Below are positions 17,209 through 25,908 of a DNA stretch of 64,000 nucleotides, piece by piece. The translations under genes were made by a program, and so were the position numbers. The stretch covers positions 186,001 through 250,000 of the forward strand of contig NZ_JAUSUD010000003.1 in the NCBI RefSeq assembly GCF_030813355.1, read 5' to 3'. The notes under the pieces are model-generated. The model was not told where the DNA came from. It ran no database searches and was given only the letters and a program-made list of their open reading frames with translations. How positions within the stretch are numbered: the first letter of the stretch is position 1; each line of letters starts with the position of its first letter. This DNA comes from Metabacillus malikii (GTDB lineage: Bacteria; Bacillota; Bacilli; Bacillales; Bacillaceae).

Positions 17209-17442
17209 ATGCCAAAGAGAAAAATCCTCGTGGCTGGCTGTGTCTTTTCGGCGATGTTTGGTGGTGCTTGGTATATGGATGGCAAAGTAAATAGAGAATA
17301 TGTTGAACCATTAGGGCTAGAAGAACCCGATGTTCAACTTTTAAATACAAAGCTAGAATCACCAGTCGAATTAGTCACAGAAGAAATGAAGGCAATTGAA
17401 AAGTTCAAACCTCGTGAATATGTGCGCGTAGTCGCTCGTTAA
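17209..17442 (+). CDS. hypothetical membrane-anchored small protein, 77 residues
   Basis: 77 residues. A basic start (MPKRKILVAGC) leads into one hydrophobic segment (about 5-22), followed by an acidic tail, so a type II single-pass or secreted protein is likely. The Cys at position 11 is not in a clear lipobox context. GAGGTGAT precedes the ATG. In B. subtilis a small gene (yufS) occupies the same place upstream of mrpA, but I cannot confirm orthology from the sequence. A good terminator follows directly. Confidence 0.65.
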   Translation: MPKRKILVAGCVFSAMFGGAWYMDGKVNREYVEPLGLEEPDVQLLNTKLESPVELVTEEMKAIEKFKPREYVRVVAR

Positions 17443-17470
17443 ACAGGATGAAATCGACATCCTGTTTTTT
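17441..17470 (+). terminator. terminator
   Basis: AAACAGGATG, 7 nt, CATCCTGTTTTTT, starting at the stop codon of the 77-residue ORF. Confidence 0.88.
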
Positions 17471-17563
17471 CCGTAGAGGCTTGTCAAAAAAATACTCCTC
17501 ATTCATAATAATGGGAGTATAAGTAAAAAAATTATTAGAGATAAGGATAATTGGGGAAACAAA

Positions 17564-18121
17564 ATGAAAAATACATACTTTACAAGTTATTTTCCACTCA
17601 TCACGATATTATTGTTTAGTACCTCATTGTCAATTGCAACAGTTATGATTGTAATTGATTATTTACAAGTGTTGGGCATATACGATGGGATGTTAGAGTT
17701 TTTTTCGAATAATGGAATAAAGCTAGCGTTATTTATTTTATTTGCGTTAATCTACTTTATGGTGTTCTCTGCATTAAAGCTAATAGCAAATACTGTTACA
17801 GAATTGTCTTTATTGTTTTTCTCAAAAGACGTTGCAGGGGAAAACTTAACGAAAATTAGAGGCGGCTCTACCTTTTATTTAATCGCAGGTGCAATATCAT
17901 TACTTGCGATCCAGCTTCCTGCAGCCATTGTCGGTATTTTTTTGCTAGCAACAATTTGCTATTTTGTATACGTTGTTTATAAAATTAGCAGTTCATTAAC
18001 ATCGGCTTCATTAATAGGTCTCGTATTATTTCATGTTTTATTTTGGTTTTCATTTATATTAGGAACACTATACATATGCTTTAGATTGTATAACAGTATT
18101 ATGGCAAGCTTACCTGTTTAA
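17564..18121 (+). CDS. yufK: DUF5366 family membrane protein YufK
   Basis: 185 residues, the same length as B. subtilis YufK, with five predicted membrane helices. It opens MKNTYFTSYFPLITILLFST and is almost entirely hydrophobic. YufK is a conserved Bacillus membrane protein of unknown function, and it occurs next to yuxK-pbpD in B. subtilis as here. It is monocistronic, with a terminator at 18208. No catalytic motif is visible. Confidence 0.75.
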   Translation: MKNTYFTSYFPLITILLFSTSLSIATVMIVIDYLQVLGIYDGMLEFFSNNGIKLALFILFALIYFMVFSALKLIANTVTELSLLFFSKDVAGENLTKIRGGSTFYLIAGAISLLAIQLPAAIVGIFLLATICYFVYVVYKISSSLTSASLIGLVLFHVLFWFSFILGTLYICFRLYNSIMASLPV

Positions 18122-18207
18122 AACAATGAAGATGACGAAACGACTGTTACTTCAAATGAGATATATAGTTTAAGTGGTATAAAAATAAATAGTGGGTTTG
18201 TTTGGAT

Positions 18208-18238
18208 AGAGCGGGACTACAGTCACGCTCTTATTTTT
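18208..18238 (+). terminator. terminator after yufK
   Basis: AGAGCG and CGCTCT around a 12-nt loop, followed by TATTTTTG. Confidence 0.6.
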
Positions 18239-18246
18239 GTTAAGAA

Positions 18247-18285
18247 TTGACAATGCTATGTGATAGATGTAATATATAAATTACA
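18247..18285 (+). promoter_or_regulatory. SigA promoter with overlapping palindrome
   Basis: TTGACA (18247-18252), 17 bp, TAATAT (18270-18275). The palindrome TGTAATATATAAATTACA (18268-18285) covers the -10 and start region and is the likely operator of the adjacent HTH regulator. Confidence 0.65.
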
Positions 18286-18321
18286 AATGCAATATATTTA
18301 TTACATAATGTAGGTGTTAAT

Positions 18322-18522
18322 ATGAAGAACAATGTAAAGATTACCAGGATAAAACGCTCACTAACACAACAACAGCTTGCGCAAAAAGTTGGTGTGACCA
18401 GGCAAACAATTGGCCTGATCGAGAAGGGGGAGTATAATCCTAGTTTGCAGTTATGTATTGCAATTGCAAAAGCGTTAAACCAAACATTAGATGAATTATT
18501 TTGGGAGGTTGAGGAATCATGA
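18322..18522 (+). CDS. XRE family transcriptional regulator
   Basis: 66 residues consisting of a single Cro/C1-type HTH domain (RSLTQQQLAQKVGVTRQTIG, then PSLQLCIAIAKAL). Such minimal regulators with the ending LDELFWEVEE are frequently paired with a small membrane protein, as here: the next gene overlaps by four bases (ATGA). A consensus promoter with a palindrome over the -10 lies upstream, which suggests autorepression. The inducing signal is unknown. Confidence 0.88.
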   Translation: MKNNVKITRIKRSLTQQQLAQKVGVTRQTIGLIEKGEYNPSLQLCIAIAKALNQTLDELFWEVEES

Positions 18523-18971
18523 ATTCGTGGTTGTCGATTATTTTACCGTCTGATGAGTATAAGGAAAAGAAGATGCTATACTTTTTTGCTGAGGGTGCAG
18601 TCGTTATGTTTATTTGTACATTGCTGTTCCTGCTAGCTTCGAAATATGTTCAGTTGGATGTGCAGTTCAGTTTACTGATTATACTGTTTGTTTTTGTAGC
18701 CTATGTAACAATCAGGTATATATTATCAGGGGTTGAATACACAGATGTGTCAACAGAGGAATCCTTTAAAAAGGAATTTCGTGTCATTACAAGACGGTCA
18801 ATTGTGTTTGTTCTAACTTCAATTCTGTTATATACCCTATTAATTGAATTACCGAGTGGTAAGGAATGGTATGAGGTCATTGGTTTATTCATATTAGCGG
18901 GGATATTAATGTTTTTAACAAGCTATGTCTCTTTAAGACGTTCATATATAAAAAATAAGGAATTACTCTAA
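18519..18971 (+). CDS. membrane protein paired with the XRE regulator
   Basis: 150 residues with four predicted membrane helices in two hairpins, separated by a charged cytoplasmic loop (TDVSTEESFKKEFRVITRRS). It overlaps the regulator gene by ATGA, with GGAGG 8-9 nt upstream. Two-gene HTH/membrane cassettes are widespread in Firmicutes and may act as membrane-signal-responsive regulators, but I do not recognise a named family. Confidence 0.75.
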   Translation: MNSWLSIILPSDEYKEKKMLYFFAEGAVVMFICTLLFLLASKYVQLDVQFSLLIILFVFVAYVTIRYILSGVEYTDVSTEESFKKEFRVITRRSIVFVLTSILLYTLLIELPSGKEWYEVIGLFILAGILMFLTSYVSLRRSYIKNKELL

Positions 18972-18977
18972 AGTAAA

Positions 18978-19353
18978 GGCTGTTTTCGTAAACATTGTTG
19001 CTTTTAACTTAGTTGTCGTTTAGGGTTTGTTTCCGCTACAGTACTCACGGGTAGCGGGGTGGGTGCTGAGCCTCATAGCTCCTTGCGGCAACCCGTTATC
19101 AAACTTCAGGTCATCTCCCTACGATAAGTCATCATCGATTCGTCCAAGGACTCATCGTGATTCCTTTATCTCAGTCGATGCCCCTCCAATTTGTACGTCG
19201 ATGGGCAAGCCGCCTATGCTTTTCGTACTCCTCAGCGCAAGCGCCTGCTCACGTCTCAGCTCTCCTACGCATCCCGCAGGAGTCTCGCACTTCCGCTCCA
19301 GCAAACCCTTAAAAAATTTAGTGCAAAAAACCACAACCTTTTAGAAAAGAGCC
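18978..19353 (-). repeat. MITE-like intergenic element, copy 1 (full length)
   Basis: About 376 bp. Read on the minus strand it matches the element at 31052-31393 over nearly its whole length. Its two ends are inverted copies of each other: GGCTGTTTTCGTAAACATTG at one end and GGCTCTTTTCTAAAAGGTTG at the other. It contains no transposase; ORFs of 60-105 codons inside it do not resemble proteins and are not conserved in frame between copies. Non-autonomous transposable element or similar intergenic repeat. Confidence 0.7.
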
Positions 19354-19356
19354 AGA

Positions 19357-19402
19357 GGTCAGACTCCTCCAGTTGCATATCTGCAATTGGGGGAGTCTGA
19401 CC
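19357..19402. repeat. long hairpin of the GGTCAGACTCC type
   Basis: GGTCAGACTCC and GGAGTCTGACC flank a second stem TTGC/GCAA. It lies directly after the MITE-like element and just before the yuxK stop, where it could terminate leftward transcription. Related GGTCTGACCCC sequence occurs at 63681-63711. Confidence 0.55.
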
Positions 19403-19408
19403 CGTAAT

Positions 19409-19822
19409 TTAAAGAAACCTTTTTCGCACTGAAGCCGATGGCAGCATGCACTGCTGTTTTATGCCAAACCATTTATAGCGGTTTTTCGCAATAATATCAT
19501 AAATCATATCACGAAGCCTACTTGGAATAATGAAAAAGAGCTTAGCAATTTTCCAATAGCCGCCAAAATATGTGCAAAGTTTAATTGCGGCAGAGGATTT
19601 TTTATATACCTTTCCATCATAAATGAAGATAAAACTGTCAAAATCAGTTGTTGGCAGGTGATAATCATTCAGGAGTTGTTGCCCGCTATCAGATTGAAGA
19701 GCCGCAAACAATACCTGTTCCTTTTTATCATGCCTGATAACGAATTGTACTGCTTCGTTGCAAAAGTTACAAATTCCATCAAATAAAACGACAGGATTAT
19801 TATCTCGGTTCATTGCGACCAT
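19409..19822 (-). CDS. yuxK: DCC-family thiol-disulfide oxidoreductase YuxK
   Basis: 137 residues of the DUF393/DCC1 family. The defining motif is VVLFDGICNFCNEAVQFVI, with the CxxC redox pair near residues 18-21 and a later YxxKSSAAIK region. The family is predicted to be thioredoxin-like. It follows pbpD with 7 bp between them, the same pairing as in B. subtilis. The start is uncertain by three codons: the ATG at 19822 lies close to AAGGGAG, while the ATG at 19813 has a longer spacing. Confidence 0.85.
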   Translation of the reverse strand: MVAMNRDNNPVVLFDGICNFCNEAVQFVIRHDKKEQVLFAALQSDSGQQLLNDYHLPTTDFDSFIFIYDGKVYKKSSAAIKLCTYFGGYWKIAKLFFIIPSRLRDMIYDIIAKNRYKWFGIKQQCMLPSASVRKRFL

Positions 19823-19829
19823 GTCTCCC

Positions 19830-21701
19830 TTACTTCAACGTATCTCTCCAAATAAGCATTGCCGGACCTTTTGGATAAATATGTTCTACATTTCCAGAAG
19901 AATCTTTGCCGACCCAAATGCCTGCAGTATATTGATCTTTTAAACCAACAAACCATAAATCACGATAGTCATTTGTTGTCCCTGTTTTACCACCGACATA
20001 TTCTCCACTTACGGAAGCTTTCTGACCTGTCCCGGTTTTTACGACAGATGCAAGAAGAGAACGCATTTCATTATTTGTTGACTTTTTCCATACTTGTACA
20101 GGTGGTTCTTCATTCCATTCATATAATGTATTTCCTGATAAGTCTGTTACTTTCGTAATTGCCCGGTTTTTATAATATTGCCCATCGTTTGCAAACGTTG
20201 TGTATGCACTCGTTAATTCTAATGGAGATACTCCGACATCAAAACCTCCAATTGCAGTTGTAAGTCGAGTTTTATCCCCCGCCGTTACTGAAGCAAATCC
20301 GAACGGTTCTAAATAGGAATATGCTTTTTCGAGACCTACTCTATCTAGTAATCTGACTGCAGCGGCATTATAGGAATATTTTAATGCAGTTTCCGTCGTG
20401 ACAATGCCGTAATTTTTTTCACTGTAGTTTTTCGGACAATAATCATCTTTGCAAAATTCACTTGCATCGATCTTAGTTTTCGCCGTCGTACCCTTTACAT
20501 CAATATATGGTGCATAATCTAAAAGTGGCTTTATGGCTGAACCTGGCTGACGATATGCTTGATATGCACGGTTAAAGCCAAACTTTTCATACTTTTTCCC
20601 GCCATATAGTGCAACGATTCGGTGTGCTTCGTGATCAATAACACTGGCTGCACCTTGTATATCTTTGTATGGAAGGTGTGTATCAACAGCGTTCTCCAGT
20701 TTCGATTGAATCGTAGAGTTAAGAGCTGTATGAATAATAACCCCTTTATTGATAACGTCATTGACGCGTTTTGTCACTTGTGCTTGAATGGCTTCCTCAT
20801 TGAGCTTTTTCTCTGCTGCTGCTTCGCGGATTCCTTCACTCTTTGAGATGAGCTGTTTCAGTTCTTGATGAACAAATGTAACATAATCAGGATGGGCATC
20901 AACTAGTCCTTGTATGTTTAACGAAACCGGATATGATGTTGCCTCAGCTAGAGCTTCCTTTGAAATATGCCCTTCTTCAAAAAGCATCGTAAGCAATCTT
21001 TCCTGACGCTTTTTCGTATTTTCAAAATTATCTACTGGGTTATACAATGTCGGATTATTAGGAATCGCACTAATAAAAACTAGCTCTGCTAAGTTTAGCT
21101 CTTGAAGCTGTTTGCTAAAATAATACGTTGCGGCAGTGCCAATTCCATATGCACCATTACCAAAGTAAATGGCATTTAAATATCCTTCTAATATTTGTTC
21201 TTTTGACATATTGCGTTCGAGCTGATAAGAGTATAGCAGTTCACTAAGCTTGCGGTTATACGTTTTTTCATGTGATAGGTAAGCGTTCCGGGCAAGCTGC
21301 TGTGTAATGGTACTTCCGCCTTGTTCGACATCCTGTGATTTTGCATTAATAAACACCGCACGGATCATTCCTGCCGGATCAAAGCCGATATGCTCAAAAA
21401 AGCGTTGATCTTCTGATGTTACAAATAATGACTTTACAACCTCTGGTATTTCTTCAAAATTAGTATAAATGCGATTTTGCTGGTTTGTTGTTATTTCTGA
21501 TATTAATTGTCCTTCTGAATCAAAGATAAAGCTATTTTGCGTGAGTTCAAGTGAATCAATCGGGATTTTCTCATCGAGTACAGTGCCTAATCCTTTAATG
21601 GCCTTTGATTCTTTACCCGCCACAAAGCCGCTAAATAGAAAGATAGGGACCATAACACATATACAAATCCATCCAAATACTTTTCTAACCATACGTTTCA
21701 C
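19830..21701 (-). CDS. pbpD: bifunctional class A penicillin-binding protein 4 (PbpD)
   Basis: 623 residues. There is an N-terminal membrane anchor (about 8-28), then a GT51 glycosyltransferase with catalytic Glu97 in TSEDQRFFEH and the GGSTITQQLARN motif, then a transpeptidase with the active-site Ser in RQPGSAIKPLLDYAP, SYN in KYSYNAAAV and KTGT in GGKTGTTNDYRDLWFVG. It polymerises and cross-links peptidoglycan outside the membrane. Length and neighbours (yuxK, kapD, kapB) fit B. subtilis PbpD rather than PbpF or PonA, which carry different C-terminal extensions. The upstream region 21702-22072 contains its promoter. Confidence 0.92.
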   Translation of the reverse strand: MKRMVRKVFGWICICVMVPIFLFSGFVAGKESKAIKGLGTVLDEKIPIDSLELTQNSFIFDSEGQLISEITTNQQNRIYTNFEEIPEVVKSLFVTSEDQRFFEHIGFDPAGMIRAVFINAKSQDVEQGGSTITQQLARNAYLSHEKTYNRKLSELLYSYQLERNMSKEQILEGYLNAIYFGNGAYGIGTAATYYFSKQLQELNLAELVFISAIPNNPTLYNPVDNFENTKKRQERLLTMLFEEGHISKEALAEATSYPVSLNIQGLVDAHPDYVTFVHQELKQLISKSEGIREAAAEKKLNEEAIQAQVTKRVNDVINKGVIIHTALNSTIQSKLENAVDTHLPYKDIQGAASVIDHEAHRIVALYGGKKYEKFGFNRAYQAYRQPGSAIKPLLDYAPYIDVKGTTAKTKIDASEFCKDDYCPKNYSEKNYGIVTTETALKYSYNAAAVRLLDRVGLEKAYSYLEPFGFASVTAGDKTRLTTAIGGFDVGVSPLELTSAYTTFANDGQYYKNRAITKVTDLSGNTLYEWNEEPPVQVWKKSTNNEMRSLLASVVKTGTGQKASVSGEYVGGKTGTTNDYRDLWFVGLKDQYTAGIWVGKDSSGNVEHIYPKGPAMLIWRDTLK

Positions 21702-22072
21702 TCTTTCTAATTTATATATCTTTCCTTATTGTAACCGATTATGACAAATGAAGGTAAAAATTTATTAAACGGTTGATACCAATTCTTGTTAAAAAATGTT
21801 TCGGATAGTTAACTCCTTGTTTCCTGAGTGACGTTCAGTTTGATTTCAGCAATGAGTACGGATTTTCCACTGGGTGGGGAGGTGAGCCTAGCTATTCACT
21901 GATATTGACGTACAAACTAAGTAGGGTATCAAATAAGCGATTTTTAATAGACAGGACTTGGGTAAGCATGAAAATAAAAATAGTCAAGGGATATTTCATT
22001 ATTTTTTGAAAATTTGAAGTTAAATAGAGGTGTCGATGATATAATAATAGAAAAGAACTTTACAGAAAAGGG
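21702..22072. other. 371-bp divergent intergenic region pbpD/kapD
   Basis: Holds the promoters of pbpD (leftward) and kapD (rightward). Around 21870-21935 there are short stretches (GGTGAGCCT, GACGTACAAACTA) also found in the MITE-like elements but in a different relative orientation, perhaps a rearranged remnant. Nothing else stands out. Confidence 0.4.
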
Positions 22073-22081
22073 GTGAAAAGG

Positions 22082-22708
22082 TTGGAAGGACAAGAATCAT
22101 TATTATTATTTATTGATTTTGAATTTACTATGCCTGAGAGTAAAGCAAACCCGAAAGGATTTTACCCGGAAATCATTGAAGTAGGCCTTGTAGCTGTTCA
22201 AAATCATAAAATAGTAGACCAATTTTCCTCTTATGTAAAACCGAATCGTTTTCCAAAATTAAGTGAACGCTGTAAAACATTTCTGCAAATCTCTCAAGAT
22301 ACGATTGACCAAGGCATTACCTTTAAAGAATTATTACACGTTTTAGCTAACTATAATGAACACGCTTCAGTTACTGTCATTACTTGGGGAAACATGGATA
22401 TGAAGGTATTACGCCACAATTGTCAGATGAATAGCGAGCCATTTCCATTACATGGTGAATGTAGAGATCTATCAATGGAATATAAGCGATTTTTTGGTGA
22501 CCGCAACCAAACGGGACTTTGGAAAGCGGTAGAAGACTATGGGAAAAAGGGAACGGGAAAACATCATCGTGCGCTAGACGATGCGTTAACAACTTTTAAT
22601 ATTTTTAAACTTGTTGAAGAGGATAAACGATATCTCCAAAAACCTGAGCCGTCAACAATTGGTGACCGTATTGATTTAACGGAGGTATTAAATAAGTTTG
22701 CAACATAA
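22082..22708 (+). CDS. kapD: DEDD 3'-5' exonuclease-like protein KapD
   Basis: 208 residues of the DnaQ-like exonuclease fold. Catalytic acids appear in LLLFIDFEFTMPES (DxE), in TWGNMDMKVL and in HHRALDDALTT. In B. subtilis KapD is described as an inhibitor of the KinA route to sporulation. The start is TTG 22082, 6 nt after AAAGGGGTG; the upstream GTG lies within that site. It sits convergent to kapB with a hairpin between them. Nuclease activity is inferred from the intact DEDD residues. Confidence 0.88.
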   Translation: MEGQESLLLFIDFEFTMPESKANPKGFYPEIIEVGLVAVQNHKIVDQFSSYVKPNRFPKLSERCKTFLQISQDTIDQGITFKELLHVLANYNEHASVTVITWGNMDMKVLRHNCQMNSEPFPLHGECRDLSMEYKRFFGDRNQTGLWKAVEDYGKKGTGKHHRALDDALTTFNIFKLVEEDKRYLQKPEPSTIGDRIDLTEVLNKFAT

Positions 22709-22735
22709 GGAGTGGGATTTTATTCGGATAGAGCT

Positions 22736-22793
22736 ATTAAAAAGGCACACTCAATAACACTATTTGTTAATAAATCAAATAATGTTATTGAGT
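22736..22793 (-). terminator. terminator of kapB, possibly bidirectional
   Basis: ACTCAATAACA and TGTTATTGAGT with further A/T pairing inside, followed on the minus strand by TGTGCCTTTTTAATA. Confidence 0.75.
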
Positions 22794-22803
22794 CATAATT
22801 GCC

Positions 22804-23190
22804 TTAATCGTTTGGAAAGTAATCTTTTTCAAGTTGTGATAGATGCTGAAGGGAGCGTGTTGCCCATTCTGTATCCAAATCTTCGAGTTCGTTCATTAAA
22901 TGTTGAAGTGAATCCCTAAGGGAAGTGTTATAGTCTGGTACAGTACCTTCATAGCATTTTACCATCTTTTTCGGTATATTCGTTTGTTCATTCAATGCTA
23001 AGGCGCGTCGTTCATGGAACAGTTCAACATCTGCCTGTTTAGGATTATGTAAATCTCCTTGCTGTGGATGCTTTAAAACAGCCTTAACCTTCACCAAATA
23101 ATGCATTGGTTTAATCGCTGTTATCTCCCCGATATATTTTCCTGTTTTATAAATTCCTGTGACTATATCACCTATTTTGAATTCTTCCAT
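22804..23190 (-). CDS. kapB: kinase-associated protein KapB
   Basis: 128 residues, the length of B. subtilis KapB. The motif KTGKYIGEITAIKPMHYLVK, followed by LKHPQQGDLHNPKQADV and FHERRAL, matches that family closely. KapB is needed for KinB-dependent phosphorylation of the sporulation phosphorelay in B. subtilis. There is no lipobox, so it is likely cytoplasmic here. It lies between kapD and patB as in B. subtilis. Confidence 0.92.
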   Translation of the reverse strand: MEEFKIGDIVTGIYKTGKYIGEITAIKPMHYLVKVKAVLKHPQQGDLHNPKQADVELFHERRALALNEQTNIPKKMVKCYEGTVPDYNTSLRDSLQHLMNELEDLDTEWATRSLQHLSQLEKDYFPND

Positions 23191-23254
23191 CTGTCAACTT
23201 CCCTTCAATTATTGGATTTAGAAAAAAACAATTGATAAATTTTTCGATTCGTAT

Positions 23255-23282
23255 TTGTAATTTGTTAAAAGCTTGCTATAGT
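23255..23282 (+). promoter_or_regulatory. SigA-type promoter
   Basis: TTGTAA (23255-23260), 16 bp, TATAGT (23277-23282), just upstream of the small membrane protein gene. Confidence 0.5.
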
Positions 23283-23305
23283 AATAAGGAAAGGTCGTGA
23301 ATCGC

Positions 23306-23509
23306 GTGAATATGTATCAATTAGGTGTGTTTCCGGTATATTTTCCTGAAGATAAAACAGAATACATCCCAGCCCTTATAACAATGGTTATATTCGGAAT
23401 TGCAGCATTCCTTGTCTTTCGTTTCATTGTGAAAATATCTAAACAAGAGCAAGGAAAAGTGGACAAGCAATATGAACAAATGAAGCAACCGAATAATGAC
23501 CAGGAATGA
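23306..23509 (+). CDS. small membrane protein of unknown function
   Basis: 67 residues (70 if the GTG at 23297 is used). A short N-terminal segment, MYQLGVFPVYFPEDKTEYIP, precedes one membrane helix (IPALITMVIFGIAAFLVFRF) and a charged, Gln-rich cytoplasmic tail (SKQEQGKVDKQYEQMKQPNN). GGAAAGG lies about 11 nt before GTG 23306. The gene has its own promoter. I do not recognise a function. Confidence 0.7.
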   Translation: MNMYQLGVFPVYFPEDKTEYIPALITMVIFGIAAFLVFRFIVKISKQEQGKVDKQYEQMKQPNNDQE

Positions 23510-23523
23510 CTTCTGTACAGCTA

Positions 23524-23562
23524 GGTCTCAGGCCACTTGTGAGCGAGCCTGGACCTGTCGTT
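23524..23562. terminator. hairpin between convergent genes
   Basis: GGTCTCAGGC and GCCTGGACC form an imperfect GC-rich stem between the small membrane protein gene and patB. No clear T-run follows on either strand. Confidence 0.4.
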
Positions 23563-24728
23563 TAAGAAAATGCCTGAACAAGTCTGTTTAACCCGTCACG
23601 TAAAGTTTCACGTGGACAGGCAATATTCATTCTAAGGAAACCAGCACCATTTTCTCCAAATTTAGAGCCGGGTTCCAAGGCAAGCTTGCCTTTCTTCAGT
23701 AGCAGCTCCTTCATTTCTTCGTCAGTCTTCTGCTCTTTTCTTGCATCAATCCAAACCAGGTAGGTTGATTCAGGACGCATCACCTTAAAATGAGGTAGTT
23801 TTTCCTGTACTACTTTTTCAACTTCTTTTACATTATCTTCTAAATAGTTGATTAATTGGTCGAGCCATTCGCTTCCATGCTTGTAGGCTGCTTCCATCGA
23901 TACCATTCCGAATGTATTTAACCCCATTAATCCGTGAAGTTGAAGGGTTTGGGTATATTTACGCTTTAAGGTTGCGTTTGGTATTAACACTGCAGACGCT
24001 TGAAGACCTGCTAAGTTAAATGTTTTACTCGGAGCGATACATGTTATCGTATTGTTCGCGATTTCCTCACTAATGGATGCTAAAGGTGTATATTCATTAC
24101 CGAATAATAACAAATCAGAGTGGATATCGTCAGAAATGATAAGTACATCATGTTTTAAACACAGCTCAGCCATTTTGGTTAATTCGTCTCTGCTCCAAAT
24201 TCTTCCACTAGGGTTATGTGGATTACATAAAATAAACATTTTCGTTTTTGGATCCGCAACCTTTTTCTCAAAATCAGCAAAATCTATTTCATAGCGATGA
24301 TTTTCATTAAGCTTTAGTGCATTATATAATACCTCGCGTTTATGCTTTTTTGCCATTTCAAAAAAAGGATAATACACAGGTGGCTGGACAACGATCTTAT
24401 CGTCAGCACCAGTAAACGTTTGAATCGCCATGCTAATAGCTGTAACAATTCCAGGGCTGTATGTAATGATATTATCGCTAATTTCCCAGTTGTGACGTTG
24501 TTTTAGCCAAGATTGAATCGCCTTTTCTGTTTCTTCCATTGGCATTGAATAGCCGAAAACACCATGATCTGCACATTGATGTATCGCTTCAATGACTTTA
24601 TCGGGTGCCCTGAAATCCATGTCAGCGACCCACATCGGAAGCACTTCCTCATCACCAAATATCTTCTTCGTGCTCCATTTAGCAGAAGAGCTATCCTTGC
24701 GGTTAATCATTTCATCAAATTGATTCAT
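23562..24728 (-). CDS. patB: cystathionine beta-lyase / aminotransferase PatB (MalY type)
   Basis: 388 residues of the fold-type I PLP enzymes, MalY/PatB subfamily. The opening LPMWVADMDFRAPDKVIEAI is diagnostic, NPHNPSG lies at 169-175, the Asp pair in IISDDIHSD contacts the pyridine nitrogen, and the PLP Lys235 is in APSKTFNLAGLQ. These enzymes cleave C-S bonds of cystathionine or cysteine. It is next to kapB as in B. subtilis. The upstream ribosome binding site is GAGGTG. Confidence 0.9.
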   Translation of the reverse strand: MNQFDEMINRKDSSSAKWSTKKIFGDEEVLPMWVADMDFRAPDKVIEAIHQCADHGVFGYSMPMEETEKAIQSWLKQRHNWEISDNIITYSPGIVTAISMAIQTFTGADDKIVVQPPVYYPFFEMAKKHKREVLYNALKLNENHRYEIDFADFEKKVADPKTKMFILCNPHNPSGRIWSRDELTKMAELCLKHDVLIISDDIHSDLLLFGNEYTPLASISEEIANNTITCIAPSKTFNLAGLQASAVLIPNATLKRKYTQTLQLHGLMGLNTFGMVSMEAAYKHGSEWLDQLINYLEDNVKEVEKVVQEKLPHFKVMRPESTYLVWIDARKEQKTDEEMKELLLKKGKLALEPGSKFGENGAGFLRMNIACPRETLRDGLNRLVQAFS

Positions 24729-25074
24729 TATGCTTCACCTCGTGAATGTATTTAAACTGGACGTCCATTAGTAGCCTTTGTGAATCACTTAAAACCTAAT
24801 TCGCAAATTCTATTAAATATACGTCTAGAGTTCATATTAATTTAGAATTTACTATATGTATGACTACTTTTATCATATAGGTGTAGCAATGACAGTGCAA
24901 AAAATAAGATTAGTAACTTGGAGGAAATTGAAATCCATGACATACTATAGTTAGGATAACATAAACGCTTATTCCATAGAGAAAGAGCCAAATCCTAGGG
25001 AGTGGCTCTTTAGTATTAAGTTATTCGTTTTTTGTCAATGTAGAATTTCTTTTCGGCAATTTTAGTTTTAACAA
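24729..25074. other. intergenic region patB/yugF
   Basis: 346 bases. The left part must hold the patB promoter on the minus strand, and the right part holds the hairpin at 24982-25011. No ORF with a ribosome binding site is visible. Confidence 0.5.
24982..25011 (-). terminator. hairpin after yugF
   Basis: AAAGAGCCA and TGGCTCTTT around a 12-nt loop. On the minus strand it ends TGGCTCTTTCTCT, so it likely terminates yugF. Confidence 0.65.
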
Positions 25075-25908
25075 CTAATTTGCTAAACAAAAGTCAATAA
25101 TTTTTTCAGTAACATATTCAGGACGCTCTTCCGGAACTAAATGTCCAGTGTTTTTTAAAGAATAAAACACAGAATTAGGTAAATCTTGTTTTAATCTTTC
25201 GCCAACATGGACGGGTACAACCTTATCTTCATTACCCCAAATGAGTAAACTCGGGCTTTCGATTTTTTTCAATTCCTCTGAAGTTAAATCCCCTTCATGG
25301 TCGCGAATCATGCGATTTAAAGCTCGAAATATTCCGTTATCATGAAATGGTTCTAAATAACCCTCCATCATTTCATTATCGATAAGAGAGCGGTCATACA
25401 CAACGTTATGAAGGTTTTTTAATACACCTTGTCTTGCTAACCAATGCTTGATTCCTAAATAAAAATATGGGATATATGAGCCTACTTTTAAACTCGGATG
25501 TACCCCTTTCATATAACCCGAGCTACAGAGCAGAACAACCTTTTCAAATAAGTCTGGGCGTTCCTTTACAGCATGTAGAGATACTTGACCGCCCATACTA
25601 TGGCCTACAATATATGCCTTTTTTATATTTAATGATTGAACTAATTCAATAACAAGCTTGGCCATATTTGAATAAGAATGGACAAACCTCGTTGATTTCT
25701 CAGACTTCCCAAATGGAGGCAAATCAATTCCTACTAAATTAAAGTCATTTTTTAATAACGGGATAATTTTTCGATAACAAAATGTTGAGGATAAAAAACC
25801 GTGTAATAACACTAAAGTTGGTTTCGTACGGTCAGTTTCATATACTTCATAGTGGACATTGACACCAAGAATTTTCGCGGTTCGACAAAAATATCGAGTT
25901 GAATTCAT
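25075..25908 (-). CDS. yugF: alpha/beta hydrolase YugF
   Basis: 277 residues of the alpha/beta hydrolase fold. The oxyanion region is LLHGFLSSTFCYRKIIPLL, the nucleophile elbow is GHSMGGQ, the acid is in WGNEDKVVP and the base in NTGHLVPEERPEYV. Large parts match B. subtilis YugF, including IDLPPFGKSEKS and VVLLCSSGYMKG. Hydrolysis of an ester or C-C bond is expected but the substrate is unknown. It is single-gene and divergent from alaR. Confidence 0.9.
   Translation of the reverse strand: MNSTRYFCRTAKILGVNVHYEVYETDRTKPTLVLLHGFLSSTFCYRKIIPLLKNDFNLVGIDLPPFGKSEKSTRFVHSYSNMAKLVIELVQSLNIKKAYIVGHSMGGQVSLHAVKERPDLFEKVVLLCSSGYMKGVHPSLKVGSYIPYFYLGIKHWLARQGVLKNLHNVVYDRSLIDNEMMEGYLEPFHDNGIFRALNRMIRDHEGDLTSEELKKIESPSLLIWGNEDKVVPVHVGERLKQDLPNSVFYSLKNTGHLVPEERPEYVTEKIIDFCLAN

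Noticed and set aside
19027-19400. ORFs of 60-105 codons on both strands inside MITE-like copy 1
   Set aside because: They lie within a repeat element, overlap each other, lack ribosome binding sites and differ in frame between copies.
21870-21935. Further MITE-like copy in the pbpD/kapD gap
   Set aside because: Only two short stretches of 9 and 13 bp match, and their relative orientation differs from the true copies.
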